Origin: Candidatus Wolfebacteria bacterium
Lineage (GTDB): Bacteria; Patescibacteriota; Minisyncoccia; UBA6257; UBA9933
DNA: 8,510 nt
Reading direction: 5' to 3'
Assembly: GCA_027336345.1 (NCBI GenBank)
Contig: DAHWFZ010000047.1
Span: forward strand, 1-8,510
Shown here: piece by piece, positions 1-6,113 of the stretch
Numbering within the stretch: the stretch's first letter is position 1
How the letters are laid out: every line of letters begins with the position of its first letter
The notes under the pieces: model-generated
Databases searched by the model: none
Told to the model about the DNA's origin: nothing
The model's input: only the letters and a program-made list of their open reading frames with translations
Made by a program: the position numbers and the translations under genes

Positions 1-1
1 C

Positions 2-640
2 TTGGGAAGAGCAATGGGCGTTGTGTTTTACAACGAAACCATTCCGGGAGAGCACTATAAACTTGGAGACAGATTAAGGTTTTACGTTGTTGCGCTGCAT
101 GAAGAAGAAGGCAGGAAGCCGGGCATTGTTTTGTCCCGTTCGCACCCGAATTTTGTAAAGAAACTTTTTGAGTTGGAAGTTCCCGAGATTGCGGAAGGCT
201 TGGTTGAAATAAAAGCTTTGGCCAGAGAAGCCGGAAGCAGGACCAAGATTGCGGTCTTTGCCAAAGAAGAAGGAGTTGATCCGATTGGCGCTTGCGTCGG
301 ACAGCGCGGAACAAGGGTTGTGGCCGTGACCAATGAACTTGGAAACGAAAAAATAGACATCATTGAATGGCACGAAGATCCGGCGAAATTTATTTCCGCC
401 AGCTTGTCTCCCGCAAAAGTGCAGGGAGTTGAAATTTTGCCGCGCAGAGAAGCAAAAGTTTTTGTCGCCGAGGATCAATTAAGTTTGGCAATCGGAAAAG
501 ACGGGCAGAACGCAAGATTGGCGGCGAAATTAACCGGATGGAAAATTGATATCCGCTCGCAATCAAGGCCCGAAGAAGCCGGAGGAGTGTTTGGAGAACA
601 AAAGGTAGAAGAAACAGTTGAAGAGAAAACTGAGGAATAA
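2..640 (+). CDS. nusA: Transcription termination/antitermination factor NusA, 5'-truncated by window edge
   Basis: NusA binds RNA polymerase and nascent RNA and modulates pausing, intrinsic termination and antitermination in the cytoplasm. The 212 visible residues are the C-terminal part. They begin with the end of the S1 domain (the IPGE/YKLGDR segment near residues 14-25), then LSRSHPNFVKKLFELEVPEI and the first KH domain with its GACVGQRG loop (about residues 96-103). A second KH domain follows, with AIGKDGQNARLAAKLTGW (about residues 163-180). The protein ends in an acidic tail rich in Glu, as in many NusA proteins. The frame is already open at the left edge and the first TTG reads as an internal Leu, so the N-terminal RNA-polymerase-binding domain and most of S1 lie outside the window. 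No infB or rimP is visible downstream; the next gene is an unrelated hypothetical protein. Identity is secure from the KH motifs. Confidence 0.96.
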   Translation: MGRAMGVVFYNETIPGEHYKLGDRLRFYVVALHEEEGRKPGIVLSRSHPNFVKKLFELEVPEIAEGLVEIKALAREAGSRTKIAVFAKEEGVDPIGACVGQRGTRVVAVTNELGNEKIDIIEWHEDPAKFISASLSPAKVQGVEILPRREAKVFVAEDQLSLAIGKDGQNARLAAKLTGWKIDIRSQSRPEEAGGVFGEQKVEETVEEKTEE

Positions 641-688
641 AGTCCTTTAATCAACGAAAGAACGAAATAAAACGAAATTACAAAAACC

Positions 689-1360
689 ATGAACAAAAAT
701 TCTTCAACTTCGTTCAGAATAAGAGGAGTTGCAATATTGCCGATAATTTTAATAATTGCCGGCATTTTGGTTGCCGCCGGCGGAGGGATTTATTTATATA
801 AGAAATCAAATATTGGAAATATAAATCAGCAAGCAGCAACTTTCACACAGCAAATGGCCGACGAAACTGCGGATTGGCAGGTATATAAAAATGATAAATA
901 TGGATTTGAAATAAAGTACCCTCAAGACCAAATTAAGTATATAAATGAAAAAAGCTTAGAAGGAGTTGTTGATTATAATTTGGATAATTTTTCTTTTTCA
1001 GAAGGACCGGCTGATAATACACCTGATTATTTGACTGCACCACAAGGATTTGATTCAATAAATATTTCTGTAAATTCATCCGCTGGTTTTGAAAATAAAT
1101 TAAACGATGAATTAAAGAATTTTTCTGAAATTTGTCCTACAGGCGATAACCCTTGTTCTTCTAAATATATACAAGAAAAGAATACTTTAAATGGGTTAGA
1201 AGTTATAATAACAAATCCCTTTAATGAGTATCTAAATTCAATTGTTAAAAATATTTATATAAAAAACAATAAATATTTTTATGTAATATCTTATTTTCCA
1301 AAATCACCCAGCAGTATATTATTTGAAAAAATTATTTCCACATTTAAATTTACAAAATAA
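689..1360 (+). CDS. Membrane-anchored hypothetical protein with YGFEIKYP-type extracytoplasmic domain
   Basis: I cannot assign a function. The 223-residue protein starts with a short polar, basic N-terminus (MNKNSSTSFRIR), followed by one hydrophobic segment of about residues 13-37 that would act as an uncleaved signal anchor. The rest is polar and would sit outside the membrane. Residues 63-78 contain WQVYKNDKYGFEIKYP, and the end reads ILFEKIISTFKFTK. From memory, this pairing recurs in small secreted or anchored hypothetical proteins of Patescibacteria and is distantly reminiscent of PsbP-like folds; I could not check this. Two Cys (149 and 156) could form a disulfide. The gene is clearly more AT-rich than nusA and hppA, with many ATA, AAT and TTA codons, so it may be fast-evolving or acquired. 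There is no good Shine-Dalgarno before the ATG; the 48-nt gap after nusA makes read-through from nusA possible. Confidence 0.75.
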   Translation: MNKNSSTSFRIRGVAILPIILIIAGILVAAGGGIYLYKKSNIGNINQQAATFTQQMADETADWQVYKNDKYGFEIKYPQDQIKYINEKSLEGVVDYNLDNFSFSEGPADNTPDYLTAPQGFDSINISVNSSAGFENKLNDELKNFSEICPTGDNPCSSKYIQEKNTLNGLEVIITNPFNEYLNSIVKNIYIKNNKYFYVISYFPKSPSSILFEKIISTFKFTK

Positions 1361-1406
1361 AAAGTTTTAATAATTTTTAATAATCAATAATTAATTCCTA
1401 CACCTC

Positions 1407-1467
1407 GTTATCCGGAATTTATTTCAGAATCTAAAATGCTTAGATTCCGTATCAAGTACGGAATGAC
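1407..1467. repeat. 61-nt imperfect palindromic element upstream of hppA
   Basis: Two 28-nt arms (1407-1434 and 1440-1467) flank a 5-nt centre, AATGC. By hand alignment the arms agree at 19 of 28 positions, and the inner 8 bp (GAATCTAA/TTAGATTC) are perfect. The right arm can also fold alone: 1444-1451 pairs perfectly with 1457-1464 around loop TCAAG. The two folds use the same bases, so they exclude each other. The right end, TACGGAATGACA, resembles the ends of the other palindromic relics in this window. It is most likely a small dispersed element. A role in the hppA leader is possible but not shown. Confidence 0.7.
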
Positions 1468-1485
1468 AAACTACGGGATCGTCAT

Positions 1486-1520
1486 GTTTAGAAATTAAAA
1501 ATTGAAAATTAAAAATTTGT
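1486..1520 (+). repeat. AT-rich repeat copy 1, just before hppA
   Basis: This segment begins GTTTAGAAATTAAAA and nearly matches 7261-7293, which abuts the rpiB start. The two copies differ by a few bases and a 2-nt length difference. Both lie immediately 5' of a start codon that has no Shine-Dalgarno. It could be a dispersed spacer repeat or an A/U-rich translation-enhancing leader. Confidence 0.55.
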
Positions 1521-1527
1521 TTAATTA

Positions 1528-3528
1528 ATGTATTACTTAATATTCACTCCGATTGCCATAGCAATCGCATATACCGCATATCTGATGATGTGGCTGAAAA
1601 AACAGCCCGCGGGAGACGCAAAAATGCAGGAAATCTCCAAGGCAATCCAAACCGGATCAACGGCTTATTTAAACAGGCAATATAAAACAGTCGGAATAGT
1701 TGCAGCGATACTTTTTGTTGTTATCGGGCTGACTTTGGGGCGGATGATGGCGTTCGGGTTTTTGGTCGGAGCTTTTGCTTCCGCTCTGGCCGGATACATC
1801 GGGATGAATGTTTCGGTAAGATCAAACGTAAAAACCGCGGAAGCCGCTAAAAAAGGCTTGGCGCAGTCATTGTCCTTGGCTTTTAAAGCCGGGTCAGTAA
1901 CCGGGTTGATGGTTGTCGCTTTGGGACTTTTGGCGGTTGCCGGATTTTATATTTCAACCGGAGACGTGAAAAGTTTGATCGGACTCGGGTTCGGCGCGAG
2001 CTTGATTTCAATCTTTGCCAGATTGGGAGGAGGAATTTTTACAAAAGCGGCGGACGTCGGCGCTGATTTGGTCGGAAAAGTTGAAGCCGGAATTCCGGAA
2101 GATGATCCGAGAAACCCGGCGGTTATCGCCGATAACGTCGGCGATAACGTCGGCGATTGCGCGGGTATGGCGGCGGATCTTTTTGAAACTTATGCCGTTA
2201 CTTTAACGGCGGCGATTTTATTGGGAACCCTTACTATCGGAACATTGGGCGCTTACTTCCCGCTGGTTTTGGCGGGAGCGGCTATCTTGGCTTCCGTGCT
2301 TGGAGTATTTTTTGTGAAATTAGGGAAGAGCCAGAACCCCGAAGGAAAGCAAGCTTCCGACGGGGCAGGTATTATGAACGCGCTTTATAAGGGTATGGTT
2401 GCATCGCTTATAATTTCAGCCGGATTGTTTTATTTTGTGACAAAGCTTTTCTTCACGGATAATTTCTTGAGCATATATTTGAGCGCGATTGTCGGATTGG
2501 TGATTACGATATTGATGGTTGTGATTACTGATTACTACACCGCTAAAAAATTCAGGCCGGTGGCTTCAATTGCCGAAGCTTCAAAATCGGGACACGGAAC
2601 AAATATTATTATGGGATTGGCGGTCGGAATGGAATCAACATTATTGCCGATAATAGTAATCGGCGCGGGAATTTTAACAAGCTTCTCGCTCGCCGGAATT
2701 TACGGAATTGCGGTTTCGGCTTTGGCGATGCTTTCCGTCGCGGGTATGATTGTGGCGATTGATTCGTTCGGCCCGATTACGGACAATGCCGGAGGAATTG
2801 CGGAAATGTCCAACCAGCCGGAAAATGTCAGAAAAATTACGGACGCGCTTGATTCGGTCGGCAACACGACAAAAGCGGTTACCAAAGGATACGCGATTGC
2901 TTCAGCGGGATTGGGCGCCTTGGTACTGTTCGCGACATACACGAAAGAATTGACTGCGGTCGTTAAAAATATTTCGTTTGATTTGAGTGATTCGTACGTA
3001 ATTGTCGGATTGTTTTTGGGCGCTGCGATGCCCTATATTTTCAGTTCAATGGCTATGAAGTCGGTTGGTAAAGCCGCGGGCGCGGTTGTGGAAGAAGTCA
3101 GAAGGCAGTTCCGGGAAATTAAAGGAATTATGGATGGCAGCGGAAAGCCGGATTATAAAGCAGCCGTTGATATTGTTACCAAGGCGGCTTTGAGGGAAAT
3201 GATTGTTCCGGCTTTAATCCCGATAGCTGCTGTTTTGATTGTCGGATTCGGGCTTGGAGCAAAGGCTTTGGGAGGATTTCTGATCGGATCCATAATTTCC
3301 GGGTTGTTCCTGGGAATTTCAATGACAACCGGCGGGGCCGCATGGGATAACGCCAAGAAATACATTGAAGATGGAAAATTCGGAGGCAAAGGTTCGGACG
3401 CGCATAAAGCTGCGGTTACCGGAGACACTGTCGGCGATCCGTATAAAGACACCGCGGGCCCGGCGATTAATCCTCTGATTAAAGTTATAAATATTGTGGC
3501 GCTCTTAATCGTTAAGTTTTTAAAGTAG
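1528..3528 (+). CDS. hppA: Membrane-bound H+-translocating pyrophosphatase, K+-independent type
   Basis: This enzyme hydrolyses pyrophosphate to two phosphates and uses the energy to pump protons across the cytoplasmic membrane. The 666-residue protein is full length for the bacterial family and is dominated by hydrophobic helices (the family has about 16). The PPi/Mg-binding signatures are intact: [13 protein letters not shown] (176-188), the double NVGD and [13 protein letters not shown] (203-222), [13 protein letters not shown] (415-427), and the C-terminal [26 protein letters not shown] and [10 protein letters not shown]. The [10 protein letters not shown] loop has Lys449 and Thr452 at the positions that separate K+-independent from K+-dependent enzymes (Ala and usually Gly in the latter). 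FETYAVT also resembles the K+-independent H+ pumps. The ATG at 1528 has no Shine-Dalgarno and follows a very AT-rich spacer. In a fermentative cell the pump would recover energy from biosynthetic PPi. Confidence 0.97.
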   Translation: MYYLIFTPIAIAIAYTAYLMMWLKKQPAGDAKMQEISKAIQTGSTAYLNRQYKTVGIVAAILFVVIGLTLGRMMAFGFLVGAFASALAGYIGMNVSVRSNVKTAEAAKKGLAQSLSLAFKAGSVTGLMVVALGLLAVAGFYISTGDVKSLIGLGFGASLISIFARLGGGIFTKAADVGADLVGKVEAGIPEDDPRNPAVIADNVGDNVGDCAGMAADLFETYAVTLTAAILLGTLTIGTLGAYFPLVLAGAAILASVLGVFFVKLGKSQNPEGKQASDGAGIMNALYKGMVASLIISAGLFYFVTKLFFTDNFLSIYLSAIVGLVITILMVVITDYYTAKKFRPVASIAEASKSGHGTNIIMGLAVGMESTLLPIIVIGAGILTSFSLAGIYGIAVSALAMLSVAGMIVAIDSFGPITDNAGGIAEMSNQPENVRKITDALDSVGNTTKAVTKGYAIASAGLGALVLFATYTKELTAVVKNISFDLSDSYVIVGLFLGAAMPYIFSSMAMKSVGKAAGAVVEEVRRQFREIKGIMDGSGKPDYKAAVDIVTKAALREMIVPALIPIAAVLIVGFGLGAKALGGFLIGSIISGLFLGISMTTGGAAWDNAKKYIEDGKFGGKGSDAHKAAVTGDTVGDPYKDTAGPAINPLIKVINIVALLIVKFLK

Positions 3529-3582
3529 AAGGTTATAAAGGAAAAAGTAGATTTGGCATTTCTGCGGGAGTAGGAATCTAAG

Positions 3583-3601
3583 CCCTCTTTCCAAAAGAGG
3601 G
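3583..3601 (+). repeat. 8-bp stem hairpin after hppA
   Basis: CCCTCTTT pairs perfectly with AAAGAGGG around a 3-nt CCA loop, 54 nt after the hppA stop. No T-run follows at once (the next bases are TTGGGTGATTTTATT), so this is at best a weak terminator. It may be part of the composite repeat block that follows. Confidence 0.6.
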
Positions 3602-3619
3602 TTGGGTGATTTTATTCAA

Positions 3620-3639
3620 GTACTTTTTTAAAAAAGTAC
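3620..3639. repeat. 20-nt perfect palindrome
   Basis: GTAC, six T, six A, GTAC form a perfect 20-nt palindrome with no spacer. It lies 9 nt before the long hairpin. On the minus strand it resembles an A-hairpin-T terminator core, but it has no GC-rich stem. It is probably part of the same repeat composite. Confidence 0.65.
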
Positions 3640-3648
3640 CAAAAAGCA

Positions 3649-3795
3649 CGAGCCAGAAAATTTTGGAATCAATTACGAAATTTTTCCTACAAAACTTCGA
3701 ACTCGTCGTCTATCGGCTTCCTCACGGCTTCCTCAAACATCGAAGTTTTTGTGGAAATTTCTTCATTGATTTTATCCAAAATTTTCCGATGCTCG
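3649..3795. repeat. 147-nt long inverted repeat (arms about 52 and 56 nt), possible structured RNA
   Basis: The left arm (3649-3700) and the reverse complement of the right arm (3740-3795) both start CGAGC and end ACTTCGA. They share long blocks including GAAAATTTTGGA, ATCAAT, GAAATTT and ACAAAA, separated by a few small indels. The 39-nt loop contains a tandem 11-mer, TCGGCTTCCTC then ACGGCTTCCTC (3713-3734, 10 of 11 identical). This is too long and regular to be chance. It is either a dispersed palindromic element or a folded RNA at the 3' end of the hppA transcript; it has no coding signature. Confidence 0.8.
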
Positions 3796-3816
3796 TATTA
3801 GGAAAAACAAAAAAAG

Positions 3817-3846
3817 CCGCTCCCGGTGAAACGTGGGAGCGGTTTT
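3817..3846. terminator. Terminator-like GC-rich hairpin, possibly bidirectional
   Basis: CCGCTCCC (3817-3824) pairs perfectly with GGGAGCGG (3835-3842) around a 10-nt loop. TTTT follows on the + strand. On the minus strand the hairpin is followed by a run of seven T after one C, which is the stronger signal. On the + strand it would end the hppA transcript together with the long hairpin before it. The clpP promoter starts 27 nt later, which fits a transcription-unit boundary. Confidence 0.7.
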
Positions 3847-3872
3847 GGCATATACAATTTAAAATGTCAAGC

Positions 3873-3900
3873 TTGATATTTTCTTTTTCTCTATTATAAT
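3873..3900 (+). promoter_or_regulatory. Sigma-70 type promoter for clpP
   Basis: A TTGATA box (3873-3878) and a perfect TATAAT box (3895-3900) are 16 nt apart. Transcription would start near 3907 and give a leader of about 84 nt before the clpP ATG. Its position right after the terminator-like hairpin supports clpP as the start of a transcription unit. Inferred from consensus only. Confidence 0.7.
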
Positions 3901-3914
3901 TAAGGCATTAAATA

Positions 3915-3975
3915 GTTAACGGGCTAACGCGTTAAAAAGCTTTAATGAACACGTTAACTCGCTAAACTCGTTAAC
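3915..3975. repeat. GTTAAC-rich inverted repeat in the clpP leader
   Basis: The left arm (3915-3935) and right arm (3954-3975) are imperfect inverted repeats, with 17 of 22 alignment columns identical. Each is built from degenerate copies of CGTTAAC spaced 7-9 nt apart. The centre holds a further short palindrome, AAAGCTTT. It lies wholly within the predicted clpP 5' leader, so it could be an operator, an RNA hairpin over the leader, or a dispersed repeat. Confidence 0.6.
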
Positions 3976-3990
3976 TTAATAATTACGAAT

Positions 3991-4584
3991 ATGGACATAC
4001 TAATCCCGACAGTAATAGAAAAAACAATGCAGGGCGAAAGAGCTTATGATATTTATTCGCGTTTGCTTAAAGAACGCATAATTTTTTTGGGCGGAGGGAT
4101 AAATGATCAGGTCGCAAATGCCGTTATCGCGCAGCTTTTGTTTTTGGAACACGAGGATCCGAAAAAAGAAATTAAACTTTATATAAATTCTCCGGGCGGA
4201 GTTGTGACTGCCGGGATGGCGATTTATGACACTATGCAGTACATTAAGCCGGATGTTTCAACCATTTGCGTCGGGATGGCCGCTTCAATGGGCGCGGTGC
4301 TATTGCTCGCGGGTAAAAAAGGAAAGAGATTCGCTTTGCCGAATTCCGAAATTTTGCTTCATCAGGTAATGGGCGGCGCGGAAGGCCAGGCAGCGGATAT
4401 CGCGATTACGGCAAAACAAATCGTTAAAATAAAGGATAAGCTTAATGCCATTATCGCCAAACATACCGGGCAGCCGTTTGCCAAAGTGGAAAAAGACACC
4501 GACAGGGACTTTTATATGTCGGCATCCGAAGCAAAAGAATACGGGGTAATTGATGAAATAATAAAGCCCAAAAACAACAGATAA
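3991..4584 (+). CDS. clpP: ATP-dependent Clp protease proteolytic subunit
   Basis: ClpP is the serine-peptidase tetradecamer that degrades proteins fed to it by ClpX or ClpC-type unfoldases in the cytoplasm. The 197-residue protein is the normal length. The catalytic triad is complete by alignment to E. coli ClpP: Ser99 in GMAASMGA, His124 in LLHQ, and Asp173 in [10 protein letters not shown]. The substrate-strand motif INSPGG (65-70) and the handle-helix region after VMGG are present. There is no obvious long propeptide. No Shine-Dalgarno is visible before the ATG, but a strong promoter and a repeat-bearing leader precede it and a clean terminator follows, so it appears to be monocistronic. 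No clpX or tig lies beside it within the window. Confidence 0.97.
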   Translation: MDILIPTVIEKTMQGERAYDIYSRLLKERIIFLGGGINDQVANAVIAQLLFLEHEDPKKEIKLYINSPGGVVTAGMAIYDTMQYIKPDVSTICVGMAASMGAVLLLAGKKGKRFALPNSEILLHQVMGGAEGQAADIAITAKQIVKIKDKLNAIIAKHTGQPFAKVEKDTDRDFYMSASEAKEYGVIDEIIKPKNNR

Positions 4585-4590
4585 ACAATA

Positions 4591-4619
4591 AAACAATCAG
4601 CCGCGGCTGATTGTTTTTT
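4591..4619 (+). terminator. Rho-independent terminator of clpP
   Basis: A 26-nt perfect palindrome (4591-4616) folds into an 11-bp stem with a CGCG tetraloop. A run of six T (4614-4619) overlaps its end. It starts 7 nt after the clpP stop. This is the clearest terminator in the window. Confidence 0.9.
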
Positions 4620-4648
4620 ATCTCCCGGCTTATTTAATCGGATTCGTT

Positions 4649-4676
4649 TTGAGCTTTTGCGCTAAAGTATTATAAT
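4649..4676 (+). promoter_or_regulatory. Sigma-70 type promoter of the 70-aa membrane protein, predicts leaderless mRNA
   Basis: TTGAGC (4649-4654) and a perfect TATAAT (4671-4676) are separated by 16 nt. A start site about 7 nt after the -10 box falls at 4683, which is the A of the ATG. The mRNA would then have no 5' leader, which agrees with the absence of a ribosome binding site. Confidence 0.65.
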
Positions 4677-4682
4677 AAGAAA

Positions 4683-4895
4683 ATGGAGAAAAGAGTTTTA
4701 TCGCTGAATTTGTTCATATTTATTTCAGTTATTTTTATTTTTTCCGTTTCAATGTTTGCGGGAGGAACGCTGGTATCTTTTATGACTCAAAAAAAGGCCG
4801 TGGAAAATAATGCCCAGGAAAAAATTGCGGAAGCTTTGGCCAGCCAACAGCGCGTTGCAACATCAACCAGGGAAGTATCAAATACGATAAAATAA
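4683..4895 (+). CDS. Small single-pass membrane protein, function unknown
   Basis: I do not recognise this 70-residue protein. Residues 1-8 are short and contain two basic residues (MEKRV). A strongly hydrophobic helix follows at about residues 9-32 (rich in Phe, Ile, Val), then a hydrophilic tail with heptad-like spacing of Ala, Glu and Gln (QKKAVENNAQEKIAEALASQQ) that could form a short coiled coil. The shape resembles a septum-type or assembly membrane peptide, but no family motif is visible. In its favour as a real gene are its own consensus promoter, a preceding terminator and codon use like its neighbours. No strong terminator follows, only a weak AT-rich 8-bp stem (4924-4949), so it may be transcribed into the dehydrogenase gene. 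Confidence 0.65.
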   Translation: MEKRVLSLNLFIFISVIFIFSVSMFAGGTLVSFMTQKKAVENNAQEKIAEALASQQRVATSTREVSNTIK

Positions 4896-4971
4896 AATAA
4901 TATAATAATTACTTAAACCGAATAATAATTTTAATTGCATTAAATTATTAAGGCAAAGTAATGCTACGGGA

Positions 4972-6024
4972 ATGAAAATAGGATTTTTTGAAATGGAACA
5001 ATGGGAGCAGGATTATGTTAAACAGCAATTGCCGGGGGTTGAGCTGGTTTTTAGCGACCAAAAATTGAACAAGGATAATTTAGAGATTTTTCGTTCCGCT
5101 CAGAATGACAACGCAGATGTAATTTCCGTTTTTGTGGGATCAAAAATTGACGCTGATGTTTTGGCGGCGCTGCCGAATTTAAAATTGCTTACTACCCGGT
5201 CAACAGGTTTTGACCACATTGATTTTGAGCCATTAAAACAAAAAAATATTAAAACAGGATATGTTCCCGGATACGGCGACAATACCGTCGCGGAATTCGC
5301 GTTCGGTTTGCTTCTGAATCTTTCAAGAAAAATGTATCAGGCAATCGACCGCATTAAAGAAACGGAAAATTTCAACTATGAAGGGCTGCGGGGGTTTGAT
5401 TTGAAAGGAAAAACAATCGGGATTGTCGGGACCGGACGGATCGGCCAGTATGCGATAAAAATCGCGAAGGGATTCGGAATGAACGTAATCGCATTTGACG
5501 CCTTTCCGAATGAAAAGCTGGCGCAGGATTTGGATTTTAAATATTTTTCGTTTGATGATCTTTTGGCGCAAGCGGATGTGATTGATTTTCACGTCCCTTA
5601 TATTGCCCCTTCGGCCGGCTCAGGGCAGGCTTCCACGCACCATATGATAAATATGGATAATATCGGCAAAATTAAAAAAGGCGCGATTTTGATAAATACC
5701 GCCAGAGGCGCCATTGTGGAAACTGATGCCTTGGTAAAAGCTTTAAAAGACGGGATTTTGGGGGGAGCGGGGCTGGATGTTTTGGAGGAGGAAGGAATAA
5801 TCCAGGATGAATCCGCATTTTTGTTATATGGCCATCCGGAAGAGCATAATTTGAAGGCGGCTTTGGAAGACCATATTTTGATGAAAATGGATAATGTTTT
5901 GATAACGCCGCACACGGCTTTTAATACGGTGGAAGCAATTCAAAGGATTCTGGACACGGACATTGAAAATATAAAGGAATTTATTCAAAACGGAAATACT
6001 AAATTTTCGATTCCGGGAAAGTAA
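4972..6024 (+). CDS. D-lactate dehydrogenase-type 2-hydroxyacid dehydrogenase with two repeat-derived insertions
   Basis: This cytoplasmic NAD-dependent enzyme probably reduces pyruvate to D-lactate and so regenerates NAD+ for GAPDH, encoded next door. The Rossmann signature GTGRIG is at 153-158, with Asp176 at the end of the second strand, which favours NADH over NADPH. The catalytic residues are Arg245 (INTARG), Glu274 (LDVLEEEG) and His314 (ITPHTAF). NLKLLTTRSTGFDHID near 69-84 is typical of the D-LDH branch. Length is 350 residues against about 330-340 usual. The excess includes FRSAQND (40-46) and an 8-residue stretch around PSAGSGQA (213-220), both encoded by DNA resembling the repeat element downstream. 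The second lies in the loop before THHMIN in the NAD domain. The ATG at 4972 has only a weak purine stretch before it. Substrate is inferred from family resemblance; another 2-oxoacid is possible. Confidence 0.92.
   Translation: MKIGFFEMEQWEQDYVKQQLPGVELVFSDQKLNKDNLEIFRSAQNDNADVISVFVGSKIDADVLAALPNLKLLTTRSTGFDHIDFEPLKQKNIKTGYVPGYGDNTVAEFAFGLLLNLSRKMYQAIDRIKETENFNYEGLRGFDLKGKTIGIVGTGRIGQYAIKIAKGFGMNVIAFDAFPNEKLAQDLDFKYFSFDDLLAQADVIDFHVPYIAPSAGSGQASTHHMINMDNIGKIKKGAILINTARGAIVETDALVKALKDGILGGAGLDVLEEEGIIQDESAFLLYGHPEEHNLKAALEDHILMKMDNVLITPHTAFNTVEAIQRILDTDIENIKEFIQNGNTKFSIPGK
5083..5110 (+). repeat. Repeat relic inside the dehydrogenase gene, copy A
   Basis: This segment starts GAGAT and ends CTCAGAATGACA. 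The right arm of the element at 6039-6102 (read from 6075) starts GAGAT and ends CTCAGGATGACA, with a similar T/CG-rich middle of 11-12 nt. It encodes E-I-FRSAQND in frame, in a place where I recall relatives having only a few residues before ADVISVF. Confidence 0.65.
5605..5630 (+). repeat. Repeat relic inside the dehydrogenase gene, copy B
   Basis: 5608-5624 reads CCTTCG, four bases, GCTCAGG. The reverse complement of 6044-6060, in the left arm of the downstream element, reads CCTTCG, four bases, GCTCAGG. The 13 fixed positions are identical. It encodes PSAGSGQA in frame and explains an extra 8 residues relative to D-LDH relatives such as the L. bulgaricus enzyme. Confidence 0.7.
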
Positions 6025-6038
6025 AAATGGAATAACAA

Positions 6039-6102
6039 GTCAGCCTGAGCTTTGCGAAGGATCTAATTTTAATTGAGATCCTGCGGATTACCTCAGGATG
6101 AC
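6039..6102. repeat. 64-nt palindromic element between the dehydrogenase gene and gap
   Basis: The left arm (6039-6064) and right arm (6076-6102) are terminal inverted repeats starting GTCA/CCTGAG and ending AGGATCT, around an 11-nt AT-rich centre. The inner 7 bp and most of the outer 11 bp match; the middle has diverged. It fills most of the 89-bp spacer and ends 4 nt before the gap ribosome binding site. From memory, GTCATCCTGAG...AGGATCT palindromes are dispersed in many bacterial genomes; I could not verify copy number here. Confidence 0.75.
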
Positions 6103-6106
6103 ATAC

Positions 6107-6110
6107 GGAG
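6107..6110 (+). promoter_or_regulatory. Ribosome binding site of gap
   Basis: GGAG lies 3 nt before the ATG at 6114. It is one of only two clear Shine-Dalgarno sites in the window and fixes the gap start, although the spacing is short. Confidence 0.6.
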
Positions 6111-6113
6111 AAA

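Larger units (their letters stand above)
3529..3990. other. 462-bp non-coding, structured interval between hppA and clpP
   Basis: I see no credible gene here. In order, the interval holds a short hairpin (3583-3601), a 20-nt palindrome (3620-3639), a 147-nt long imperfect hairpin (3649-3795) with a tandem 11-mer in its loop, a terminator-like hairpin (3817-3846), a strong sigma-70 promoter (3873-3900), and a GTTAAC-rich inverted repeat (3915-3975) just before clpP. An open frame at 3606-3899 crosses all of these structures and looks accidental. Confidence 0.8.

Noticed and set aside
74..478. Minus-strand frames opposite nusA
   Set aside because: Both fall entirely within the conserved KH-domain coding sequence of nusA and show no family features.
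653..677. Three AACGAAA copies after nusA (653, 661, 671)
   Set aside because: Spacing is uneven (8 and 10 nt) and the motif is simple A-rich sequence; too little to call an operator or repeat element.
1502..1525. Possible hppA promoter (TTGAAA ... TTTAAT)
   Set aside because: The spacer is only 12 nt and the -10 would be 2 nt from the ATG, so transcription would start inside the gene.
3606..3899. 97-residue open frame on + between hppA and clpP
   Set aside because: It runs through the 20-nt palindrome, the long hairpin, the terminator-like stem and the clpP promoter, has no ribosome binding site and no recognisable protein motif.
4901..4906. TATAAT box before the dehydrogenase gene
   Set aside because: It has no acceptable -35 at 16-18 nt and lies in a very AT-rich run where such hexamers arise by chance.
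5598..5915. 105-residue minus-strand frame inside the dehydrogenase gene
   Set aside because: It overlaps catalytic motifs (Arg245, Glu274) of a clear + strand enzyme, so it is a codon-bias shadow.
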